27,041 nucleotides of DNA from Acidobacteriota bacterium (GTDB lineage: Bacteria; Acidobacteriota; Blastocatellia; Pyrinomonadales; Pyrinomonadaceae). The DNA is taken from assembly GCA_023391155.1 (NCBI GenBank), contig JAEWBM010000114.1, forward strand, positions 1 through 27,041, in the 5' to 3' direction. The translations under genes were made by a program, and so were the position numbers. The notes beneath the pieces were generated by a model. The model was not told where the DNA came from. It did not search any database and saw nothing but the letters and a program-made list of their open reading frames with translations. How positions within the stretch are numbered: position 1 is the stretch's first letter; every line of letters begins with the position of its first letter. This document shows positions 15,427 to 22,319 of this stretch, in pieces.

Positions 15427-16278
15427 ATGAAAATAACGAAATTATTCCTGCTCGCCGCCGTAATTGCTGCCTTTACCATCGCGGCCTCTGCTCAACAGCC
15501 CCGTCAGATCAAACGCACCACATTTAAGGAAGACCGCCTCAGCTTCGGCGTAGGAGGTACGATCTCGCTGATCGGGGCCCCTCAAGGTTCTATCAGGATC
15601 GAGGGCTGGCAAAATCGAGAGGTCGAGATAATTGCCGAGATCGAGGTAACGGCGCCGAGCGACGAAGATCTCGAACGCATTTCGAAGGTCACCGGCTTCA
15701 TCATGGATGAATCGCTCGGCCGCCTCAGCATCACTACCGTCGGCACGCACGACAAAAAGGCGATTCGCAAGTTGGACAAGCGTTTTCCGAAAAAGCTTCT
15801 CGGCACTCCTTTCCGTATCAACTATGTCCTTCGCGTTCCACAATATACCGACCTCGTGATCGACGGGGGTGTCGGCGAACTTAACATCTCAGGGGTCGAG
15901 GGAACGCTGCGGGTGAACTTCCTCGAAACCGATGCGGATATCGCGCTTGTCGGCGGTGGCCTCCTGGCAAACTTCGGCAAGGGCAAGGTGAACATCTCGA
16001 TCCCCTCGCATAGCTGGCGTGGCCGTTTCGCCGACGTACAACTTGCGAGCGGTGAGCTTGCGCTGCATCTTCCCCGCGGCCTTAATGCCGACTTTGACGC
16101 AACGATACTCCGCTCAGGCAAGATCGATAACGGTTTCGACGGCTTCACGCCGCGCGTTCGAAAGGCGGTCTTCACCGATAGCGTGATCTCCGCAAAGGCA
16201 GGCACCGGAAGCGTTCCGCTGAAATTCACCGTCGGCGACGGCAACATTCTGATCACGCAATTCAGCCCCGGCGGATAG
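15427..16278 (+). CDS. Exported DUF4097-type beta-strand-repeat protein (second of pair)
   Basis: 283 residues from ATG 15427. An upstream TTG (15346) extends the frame by 27 residues, but those would hide a textbook signal peptide (MKITKLFLLAAVIAAFTIAASAQ), so I chose the internal ATG. The mature protein carries the same core as its neighbour (GSIRIEGWQNREVEIIAEIEV), then short strand repeats (LVIDGGVGELNISGVEGTLRVNF). The C-terminus GSVPLKFTVGDGNILITQF resembles its paralogue's end. It probably acts in the periplasm or on the envelope together with the first copy; no enzymatic motif is visible. A strong terminator follows its stop codon. Confidence 0.84.
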   Translation: MKITKLFLLAAVIAAFTIAASAQQPRQIKRTTFKEDRLSFGVGGTISLIGAPQGSIRIEGWQNREVEIIAEIEVTAPSDEDLERISKVTGFIMDESLGRLSITTVGTHDKKAIRKLDKRFPKKLLGTPFRINYVLRVPQYTDLVIDGGVGELNISGVEGTLRVNFLETDADIALVGGGLLANFGKGKVNISIPSHSWRGRFADVQLASGELALHLPRGLNADFDATILRSGKIDNGFDGFTPRVRKAVFTDSVISAKAGTGSVPLKFTVGDGNILITQFSPGG

Positions 16279-16311
16279 CTGTAAGCCCTCCATTTTTAAC
16301 ATCGCATGATT

Positions 16312-16343
16312 AGTGGTAACGTAATTCGCGTTACCACTTTTTT
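16312..16343 (+). terminator. Intrinsic terminator whose T-tract abuts the dcd start codon
   Basis: GTGGTAACG (16313-16321) pairs perfectly with CGTTACCAC (16329-16337) around the loop TAATTCG. A further A-T pair forms from 16312 and 16338. Six T residues (16338-16343) run straight into the ATG at 16344. It ends the sigma/anti-sigma/DUF4097 unit. Confidence 0.82.
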
Positions 16344-16937
16344 ATGACCATCAAATCAGATATTTGGCTACGCCGAATGGCCGAAGAGCATGAAATGATC
16401 TCGCCGTTTCTCCCGGAGCTTCTGCGTGAGGTTAACGGCCACCGGATAATTTCGGCGGGTGCATCGAGCTATGGCTACGACATGCGGCTTGCGGACGACG
16501 GTTTCAAGATATTCACGTCCGTCCACGCCAAAGAGATCGACCCAAAACGCTTTAGCGACGAATATTCGTTGATCGAACCCGAAATGCAGACGTCGGAGGA
16601 CGGCTCTAAATATTATCTCTTGCCTCCGCACCATTACGGCCTTGGCGTCACCGTCGAAACGTTCAAGATGCCCCGCAACGTGACCGGGATAGCTCTCGGA
16701 AAATCCACCTATGCCCGTGCCGGGCTGCTGGTCAACACCACACCGCTCGAAGCCGGGTGGACCGGACGGCTTGTTGTCGAGATCGCCAATCTCGCAAATC
16801 TGCCGCTGCGGGTATACGTAAATGAGGGCATCGGCCAGATCCTCTTTTTCGAATCCGACGAGGACTGTGCCGTTAGCTACTCAGACCGCGGAGGAAAATA
16901 CCAGGGCCAGACCGGGCTGACCTATGCTAAGGTGTAG
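16344..16937 (+). CDS. dcd: dCTP deaminase family protein
   Basis: 197 residues, the normal length. dCTP deaminase converts dCTP to dUTP for dTMP synthesis; the bifunctional dCTP deaminase/dUTPase form shares the fold and cannot be excluded. Seen motifs: N-terminal IKSDIWLRRMAEEHEMI, SSYGYDMRLAD, the nucleotide-binding GKSTYARAGLLVN, GWTGRLVVEIAN with the catalytic-type Glu, and the C-terminal lid YSDRGGKYQGQTGLT. The family N-terminus begins exactly here, so the ATG is secure, yet there is no Shine-Dalgarno because the preceding bases are a terminator hairpin and T-tract. Translation may be leaderless or depend on read-through RNA. The next gene starts 14 bases after the stop. Confidence 0.93.
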   Translation: MTIKSDIWLRRMAEEHEMISPFLPELLREVNGHRIISAGASSYGYDMRLADDGFKIFTSVHAKEIDPKRFSDEYSLIEPEMQTSEDGSKYYLLPPHHYGLGVTVETFKMPRNVTGIALGKSTYARAGLLVNTTPLEAGWTGRLVVEIANLANLPLRVYVNEGIGQILFFESDEDCAVSYSDRGGKYQGQTGLTYAKV

Positions 16938-16951
16938 CTCTGCAAAGAGCG

Positions 16952-17566
16952 ATGCGGGAATATTACTTCAGCATTGTCACAGTTTTCTTGGTGGTTCTTA
17001 CGCTTCTTGCCTTTTCAGACAACTTGATCACAGACGTCCGGCAGGAAAGCAATAGTGATCCCAAGTTCATTGTCCACGGACTTTTTTGTTTGGCGTGGAT
17101 GATCGTCCTTGCCGTTCAGGCGAATCTCATCCGTACTTGGCGTTACGTCACGCACCGCAACCTAGGGATCGCTTCGATCTTTATAGCTGCTGGCGTAACG
17201 GTAAGCACTTTGTATGTCTTTTACGACATTTGGGAAGGTTGGGACAAACTGGTCTTTTACGGCCGCCCAAACCGATTTTTTCTCCCCAGTTTCGCAGTGT
17301 TGGTTACGTTGGGCTATTTATTTCGAGACCGGCCTGTCCTCCACAAGCGATTCATGTTCGTCGCCACGCTGCTAATGTTGGAACCGATCCTAAACCGTCT
17401 CCCCCTCTTCGGCGTTTCACCATTTATTCGTACCCCGGTGATATGGAACGGGCTGTTCCTGTCACTATTTATCTATGATTGGAAAACACTCGGCCGCGTC
17501 CACCCGATCAGCTATATTGTTTTCATTTGGGTATATATTGCCTGGGTGATCGCATTCCTGACGTGA
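16952..17566 (+). CDS. Multi-pass membrane protein of unknown function
   Basis: 204 residues with about six hydrophobic helices (near 4-22, 39-60, 72-92, 108-122, 130-150 and 182-203). Conserved-looking polar positions include VHGLFCLAW, THRNLGIAS and LHKRFMFVAT, where His and Arg sit at helix ends. This pattern recalls small heme- or quinone-associated membrane proteins, but I do not recognise a family with confidence. It follows dcd by 14 bases and precedes the P1 peptidase by 27 bases on the same strand, so the three may share a transcript. It is one of only two complete genes here, besides the glutaredoxin, that end in TGA. Confidence 0.75.
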   Translation: MREYYFSIVTVFLVVLTLLAFSDNLITDVRQESNSDPKFIVHGLFCLAWMIVLAVQANLIRTWRYVTHRNLGIASIFIAAGVTVSTLYVFYDIWEGWDKLVFYGRPNRFFLPSFAVLVTLGYLFRDRPVLHKRFMFVATLLMLEPILNRLPLFGVSPFIRTPVIWNGLFLSLFIYDWKTLGRVHPISYIVFIWVYIAWVIAFLT

Positions 17567-17593
17567 TCTGCGCGATCTGCCTGACTGGAATCT

Positions 17594-18796
17594 ATGATAA
17601 GAAAATACCTGTTTGCATTTGCACTGTCTCTACTAATGATCACGCCGAATGTTTCACAGACCGCTAATGAACGTCCTCGTGCACGCGACCTCGGGATCAC
17701 GATCGGCATTCTCCCAACCGGGCCAAACAATGCGATCACGGATGTCATCGGCGTCCGCGTCGGTCATACCACTCTCATTCGGGGCGAAAACGTCCGCACC
17801 GGCGTTACCGCGGTCTTGCCGCACGGTGGGAATTTATTCAGTGAGAAGGTACCGGGAGCGGTCTTTGTCGGGAACGGGTTTGGAAAGCTTGCAGGATCTA
17901 CTCAGGTAAACGAGCTCGGCGAGATCGAGACGCCGATCCTCTTGACCTCCACGCTTAGTGTGCCGAAGACAGCCGATTTTGTGATGGATTACATGCTCGC
18001 TTTGCCGGGCAATGAGAATGTTCGATCCATTAACCCGCTCGTCGCCGAAACGAACGACGGCGGCCTCAACGACATCCGCGGCCGACATATAACCCGCGAA
18101 GATGTTTTCAACGCGATAAAGGGCGCAAAGGACGGACCGGTAGCTGAAGGCTCGGTCGGCGCGGGCACGGGCACGGTCGCGTTCGGCTGGAAAGGCGGCA
18201 TCGGAACCGCCTCACGCAAACTTCCCGCCGGCCTCGGCGGCTACACCCTCGGCGTGCTCGTCCAGTCTAATTTCGGCGGGGTTCTCACGATCGACGGCGT
18301 CCCGGTTGGTGAGGAACTCGGAAAATATTACCTAAAGGACGCTACCTCGGCGTCTGGAAATAACAGCCGATCGGAATTGGACATTCCAAATTCATCATTC
18401 CGCGATCCCCATTCAGCGGACGGTTCGATAATCATCGTCATCGCCACCGATGCCCCGCTCGATCATCGCCAGCTATCGCGTCTTGCATCCCGGTCAATGG
18501 TCGGCCTGGGCCGCACAGGTTCCTCTATGACGAACGGCAGCGGCGACTACGCCATCGCATTCTCGACCACAAACCGCATTGACGCCGGCGACCGCCTCCG
18601 CAACATCGCTATACTCGGCAACGACGCGATGTCCCCGCTCTTCCAAGCCGTCATCGAGGCCACCGAAGAGGCGATCATCAATTCCCTTTTGAAAGCGACC
18701 ACCGTCACCGGAAACGGCCGCACGATAGAAGCTCTTCCCGTCGACCGCCTCCGCGAGATAATGCAGAGATTCGGTAAGACCGTCCCGAACAATTAA
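17594..18796 (+). CDS. P1-family peptidase (DmpA-type, N-terminal nucleophile), exported
   Basis: 400 residues with a signal peptide (MIRKYLFAFALSLLMITPNVSQ). P1/DmpA proteins are aminopeptidases or beta-peptidyl aminopeptidases that cut themselves at a Gly-Ser bond to free a Ser nucleophile. Family segments are clear: RDLGITIGILPTGPNNAITD, GVRVGHTTL, LVAETNDGGLND, GSVGAGTG and DGSIIIVIATDAPL. The predicted cleavage is G277/S278. A PNSSFRDPHS insert (residues 265-274) sits immediately before it, and a similar peptide occurs in the aldehyde dehydrogenase of this window. Export suggests scavenging or detoxifying small peptides or amides in the periplasm; the substrate is unknown. It is convergent with the Ca-repeat operon. 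Confidence 0.92.
   Translation: MIRKYLFAFALSLLMITPNVSQTANERPRARDLGITIGILPTGPNNAITDVIGVRVGHTTLIRGENVRTGVTAVLPHGGNLFSEKVPGAVFVGNGFGKLAGSTQVNELGEIETPILLTSTLSVPKTADFVMDYMLALPGNENVRSINPLVAETNDGGLNDIRGRHITREDVFNAIKGAKDGPVAEGSVGAGTGTVAFGWKGGIGTASRKLPAGLGGYTLGVLVQSNFGGVLTIDGVPVGEELGKYYLKDATSASGNNSRSELDIPNSSFRDPHSADGSIIIVIATDAPLDHRQLSRLASRSMVGLGRTGSSMTNGSGDYAIAFSTTNRIDAGDRLRNIAILGNDAMSPLFQAVIEATEEAIINSLLKATTVTGNGRTIEALPVDRLREIMQRFGKTVPNN
18371..18418 (+). repeat. In-frame ATTCC-rich insert, copy 1 (in P1 peptidase)
   Basis: AT-rich run containing ACATTCCAAATTC and ATTCCGCGATCC, which encodes PNSSFRDPHS (18386-18415) in a linker. It matches the insert at 23436-23480: 7 of 10 residues and 21 of 30 bases are identical over the core, in the same reading phase. 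Confidence 0.6.
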
Positions 18797-18803
18797 GTCG
18801 CAC

Positions 18804-18836
18804 AAAAAAGCGGGGAAGCCCACTAAGCTCCCCCGC
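18804..18836 (-). terminator. Intrinsic terminator for the Ca-repeat operon
   Basis: The stem 18810-18819 / 18827-18836 has ten positions with one mismatch and is GC-rich, with a 7-base loop. On the minus strand the hairpin is followed by six T (18809-18804). No T-tract exists on the plus strand, so it serves mainly the minus-strand operon. Confidence 0.75.
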
Positions 18837-18856
18837 GCATTACTATTTCGCCATTT

Positions 18857-20194
18857 CTATAGAGTATCGTCCGTTGACGTATCGAACGACGTCGGCGCGG
18901 TATCAACCGAGGCGTCGAATCCCGTGTCGATCGCCGATGCATCGTAGCCGCCTCCCGAGTCCACCGCGGACGACGGGTCGCTGTCGTACATAATATTCGT
19001 CGGGTCTGCCGCCGTTCCGTAATCATCCGCACTCGCCTGATGGTCATCGGCGCTGGCCGCATAGATCTCGGCCTTTTCAAAGTCGCCCTCCGCCGCATAT
19101 GCTGTCGCACTATCGGCGTTTTCTTGGGCGATCTCCTCGTTATGAACGGCCCAGTCAAGATTGTCCTGATCGGTCTGGGCCTGTCCCGTATGGTCCTGCC
19201 CGCCCGCCGTCATATCGGCATCGCGGGTTGCCCACTCGGCTTGAAACGCCGCCTCGCGGGCACCTTCATAATCCCCCTCGGCGATCTTCTGTGCCTGTTC
19301 ATCCTGAAACGCAGCCGCTTCTTCCTGTTTCCCGGCGGCGTGCTCATAATCCTGTGCATCGTACGCTCCTAGCATGCTGCTGTCGCCCGATTCGCCTGCA
19401 AGTTCTTCGGCCGTCGAGCGGGCCTCCGCGGCCGCTTCATAATCGCCGCTATATGCAAATTCGTCCGCCGCTTCCTGCGCTTCGCGAGCAGCTTCGGCTT
19501 GCTCCTGCTGGCGAGCCAACTCACTGTCCGCGGATGTATCGGTTGTACCGGCAGTATCGGGATAACTCGTCATATCGCTCTCCGCAGATGCATATACCCC
19601 GCCTTGGTCCTCGACATAGCTCGCCGTTTCGGAAAATCCTTCACTCCCCAAGTTAAATTCAACCGAATTGGTCGCGAGTTCCTCTTCGCTGGGGGTCCCG
19701 AATAACTGGTCCACTATCGAAACATCTTCGCCATCCGACGCGGCCGTGTCGTCGCTGATCGCCTCAACGGTCTCAAATTCTCCGTCGCCGTCCTCGTCGC
19801 GAATAACAGTATCGGCCTTGCCGTCGCCATCCGTGTCGGCATAACCGGTGTCCAGTTTTCCATCTCCGTCGGTGTCGGCCGCCACTAGGTCAACCTCACC
19901 GTCGCCGTCTGTGTCTGCCGCCCCCACATCCAAGTTTCCATCGCCGTCCGAATCCACGAAGACCATATCAATTTCGCCGTCCCCGTCCGTATCAGCGGCT
20001 GCCGTGTCCAAGTTACCGTCACCGTCACTGTCAGAAAACTCGGCAACGATCGGATCAGGCTCGCTATCATCGGCCAACGCATTGACGACCGCGTCAACCA
20101 CGCCCCCTTCGGAGTTCTGCTCGCTCGTCACCTCAAATTCGGTGGTCGAACCATCCGGTCCGGTTTCGGTAACAATAATGGGTTCATTCGGCAT
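18857..20194 (-). CDS. Acidic protein with seven Ca-binding-type DxDGDGxxD repeats and helical GDYE repeats
   Basis: 445 residues, very acidic, with no signal peptide or membrane helix. Residues 55-145 are seven contiguous 13-residue repeats of the form D-x-D-G-D-G-x-x-D, the calcium-loop pattern of EF-hands, dockerins and thrombospondin type 3 repeats. Residues about 220-400 are Ala/Glu/Gln-rich helices with three copies of a G-D-[YF]-E-x-A motif (SGDYEAAAEAR, EGDYEGAREAA, EGDFEKAEIYA), suggesting TPR-like hairpins. The C-terminus is Asp/Ser/Thr-rich and probably disordered. No known full-length family is recognised. It overlaps the upstream M48-like gene by 11 bases (its ATG lies inside that gene's end), so translation is coupled. 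A scaffold or calcium-buffering partner of that operon is an inference. Confidence 0.88.
   Translation of the reverse strand: MPNEPIIVTETGPDGSTTEFEVTSEQNSEGGVVDAVVNALADDSEPDPIVAEFSDSDGDGNLDTAAADTDGDGEIDMVFVDSDGDGNLDVGAADTDGDGEVDLVAADTDGDGKLDTGYADTDGDGKADTVIRDEDGDGEFETVEAISDDTAASDGEDVSIVDQLFGTPSEEELATNSVEFNLGSEGFSETASYVEDQGGVYASAESDMTSYPDTAGTTDTSADSELARQQEQAEAAREAQEAADEFAYSGDYEAAAEARSTAEELAGESGDSSMLGAYDAQDYEHAAGKQEEAAAFQDEQAQKIAEGDYEGAREAAFQAEWATRDADMTAGGQDHTGQAQTDQDNLDWAVHNEEIAQENADSATAYAAEGDFEKAEIYAASADDHQASADDYGTAADPTNIMYDSDPSSAVDSGGGYDASAIDTGFDASVDTAPTSFDTSTDDTL
19760..20032 (-). repeat. Seven tandem 39-bp units encoding 13-residue Asp-rich repeats
   Basis: 273 bases, exactly 7 x 39, encoding DSDGDGNLDTAAA, DTDGDGEIDMVFV and five further units ending with DEDGDGEFETVEA. 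The spacing never slips. Codon differences between units show the array is not freshly duplicated. Confidence 0.92.
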
Positions 20195-21638
20195 AGTTCT
20201 GATTCTCCTTTCTTTGTAATGTACGCTCAGCCGATCCTGCCTGCTTCACGTTCTTTTTGATCAATGATGTCTTACCGCACGATGCTGACGGGCACTTTAC
20301 GGAAAGTTGTGTCTTACCCTCTAAAACGCTCATCGGTATCTTCATCGGGGCGCTGCAAGATGAGCATTTCAGCCGCAGGTCATTTGATCCTTCCGCGGGC
20401 TTGGGTTTAGGCGGCGCCGATCTCTTAATCGTTTCGCCAATAGTCCTTAAATAGCCTTGCAGTTCCGGGCTCTTTGCATACTGGCTCAATAATTTTAATC
20501 GCGGTCCCAAATACGGTGTCGATGTCGTGGTGAGTTCGGAAAGCCGCAGCATATCTCCGTCATCGACCGATTGCTGCTCGATCCATGCGTCCATATTCAG
20601 CTGGCCGTAAATGAATGACGATTTTAATGACCACGCCATCAAAACTCGCCTAGCGATCTCTTCTTTACCAACCGCCAGTAATCCGGCACGGTCTGCCGTG
20701 ATCTCTGCTTGGCGTGCCCACGCAAGCAGCGGCAACTCTATCGCCCCGCCGATCAATGCGGAGGGGCTTAAGATCGCGTTAAAAATGCCCCCCGCCATGA
20801 CTCCCTTCTGGGGGCCTTGCTCACCCAGGAAAAAGCGTATGACCGTTTTCCAAAGAGCATGGCCGGCTTTGCAATGCCCAAGCTCCCTAGCCAAAAGGAA
20901 GAACATATCGACGCCTTGAAAATTCCCCGCAAGTGCCGACCCGACCACAATGAACGAATCCTTTTCGCTGCCGAAGGTGAGCATGTCCCATGGGCGTTCC
21001 CCTGAAAGATATACGTCCGGCATACGGTGCATCCCTAGTACACGGGCTGCGCGGACTGCTTGGCCGTAAACGTGCGGCATCTGTTTTTCACCGAGCCTTA
21101 CGCCGTTGAATGTAACTTCGACCCATCGCCGCCCCACCTTTTCCGAAACAGCTTTCGCGGCAGCATTGAGCGGCTTCATCGATCGCAGTACCGCCATTGC
21201 TTTTGCATCGGCGGCCCAGGCGAACGCCGATGAATCTACCTGATAACCGGGCACAAGCGGCCGAAGCCAGCGGCATTCTCGACAGATCACCTTGCTTTGC
21301 TCGAGTCCCGCTCCGGCGCCGCCGCAAGTAGCACAGATCGGCCTCTGTGGTTCAGGCTGCGGGTGCGCGATCACCGGCGAATACTGTGGCTGTTGTGGAT
21401 AGGAATGCGGATTTGGTGAGACCGGGGGCTGATGCTGTACGGTCGGCGGCCGAAGGTGTTGATCGACCGGTGCAGCCGGGCCGCTTTGAGTATTCGTGGG
21501 GCCCTGCGAAGCCGGTGCCTGCCCACTAGCGGAATGCTGGGCACCCTCGGCCGCCAATACCGGGCTCCCGCAATAAATGCAGAACTTCGTACCGGTTACG
21601 GGCTGTTCATGCCCATTTGCACATCTGGGGTTTGCCAT
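20184..21638 (-). CDS. Zinc-ribbon protein with M48-like metalloprotease domain, HExxH altered to RELGH
   Basis: 484 residues. An N-terminal zinc ribbon (C6, C20-x2-C23) is followed by a Pro/Gln-rich linker (about 30-95) and a second cysteine pair set (ICATCGGAG and VICREC). The M48-like domain spans about 140-380, and a third Cys cluster lies near the C-terminus (LKCSSCSAPMK, VKCPSASCGK). The M48 core reads LLARELGHCKAGHALW with E-I-T-A-D-R-A-G downstream (E312, D316). The second histidine (H255), the Glu (E252) and the downstream Glu are kept, but the first zinc-ligand histidine is R251 (codon AGG). Zinc binding and proteolysis are therefore doubtful. No signal peptide. Its start lies 10 bases after the zinc-ribbon/DUF4190-like gene, and its end overlaps the Ca-repeat gene. 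Confidence 0.85.
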   Translation of the reverse strand: MANPRCANGHEQPVTGTKFCIYCGSPVLAAEGAQHSASGQAPASQGPTNTQSGPAAPVDQHLRPPTVQHQPPVSPNPHSYPQQPQYSPVIAHPQPEPQRPICATCGGAGAGLEQSKVICRECRWLRPLVPGYQVDSSAFAWAADAKAMAVLRSMKPLNAAAKAVSEKVGRRWVEVTFNGVRLGEKQMPHVYGQAVRAARVLGMHRMPDVYLSGERPWDMLTFGSEKDSFIVVGSALAGNFQGVDMFFLLARELGHCKAGHALWKTVIRFFLGEQGPQKGVMAGGIFNAILSPSALIGGAIELPLLAWARQAEITADRAGLLAVGKEEIARRVLMAWSLKSSFIYGQLNMDAWIEQQSVDDGDMLRLSELTTTSTPYLGPRLKLLSQYAKSPELQGYLRTIGETIKRSAPPKPKPAEGSNDLRLKCSSCSAPMKIPMSVLEGKTQLSVKCPSASCGKTSLIKKNVKQAGSAERTLQRKENQNYAE

Positions 21639-21648
21639 TAGTTAATGC

Positions 21649-22089
21649 TTAATAAGGGTAGCCGCCATAGGGGTCCGCGGCTCCCGCCATCGCCGACATC
21701 AATACCCATAGAACATACCCTACGCCGTGTATCAGGGTCGCGGCGATGCCGCCCCATAGCCCAACGAGCGCCATCCACCGCCCTCCCTCAGGAGACCTTC
21801 CGTTCTTGATCGCATCGAGTTCCATCCAACCCACGATCGCAGCGGGGACGCCGGCAAAAGGACCGCAGCACAGAAACGCAACGATCGCGAGGACGAGTGC
21901 GATGGTCGCCTTCTGGCCTGATCCCGGTGCGGCTGATGGCTGACCGGTGGATGCCTGTTGAAAGCCCCCCGCGTTCTGTTGACCCACGAATGGGCCACCT
22001 TGCTGTGAATCAAGCGGCGAGGCGCAGTTCAGGCAAAAAGAGGCATCCGAGGGATTAGACTGATTACACTTCGAACAGATCTTTGTCAT
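21649..22089 (-). CDS. Zinc-ribbon membrane protein (DUF4190-like)
   Basis: 146 residues. The N-terminal zinc ribbon is C5-x2-C8 and C19-x2-C22, then a Gly/Gln/Ser/Pro-rich linker (28-57), then two hydrophobic spans (about 60-90 and 106-136). The first contains ALVLAIVAFLCCGPFAGVPAAIVGWMEL, typical of DUF4190-type domains. The zinc ribbon would be cytoplasmic. It is the first gene of a three-gene minus-strand operon. The linker style and ribbon match those of the following M48-like protein, suggesting they work at the same site on the membrane. Function is unknown. The upstream region 22090-22319 is AT-rich and must carry the promoters for this gene and the divergent dehydrogenase; I found no pair of hexamers that I trust. 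Confidence 0.82.
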   Translation of the reverse strand: MTKICSKCNQSNPSDASFCLNCASPLDSQQGGPFVGQQNAGGFQQASTGQPSAAPGSGQKATIALVLAIVAFLCCGPFAGVPAAIVGWMELDAIKNGRSPEGGRWMALVGLWGGIAATLIHGVGYVLWVLMSAMAGAADPYGGYPY

Positions 22090-22319
22090 ATGTGAGCATG
22101 CCGTGCGGGCGTATCTAACCGCCCGGACTTATTTCTTCCGTCGATCCAATGTTGTTTAAGCGATACCATTGGGAGGTCGGTATTTGCCAGGGTGTTGAGA
22201 TAATATAGCGTAACTTTCTAATTTCTGAAAACTTTTTTCAGATTTTGGCTTTTTTTGCGGGGTGGACGAACGGAGACTGGCGTTCTACGCGTTTTGCGGG
22301 TCGCGGTTGAATAAGAGCG

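Noticed and set aside
19760..20032. Regular 39-bp repeats as a CRISPR array
   Set aside because: There are no variable spacers between the units; they are back-to-back coding repeats in one open frame with Ca-loop residues.
22231..22260. CTGAAAA...TTTTCAG hairpin with nearby T runs upstream of the dehydrogenase
   Set aside because: The stem is short and AT-only in its loop-side half, and no gene on the plus strand ends upstream of it. It is probably just AT-rich promoter DNA.
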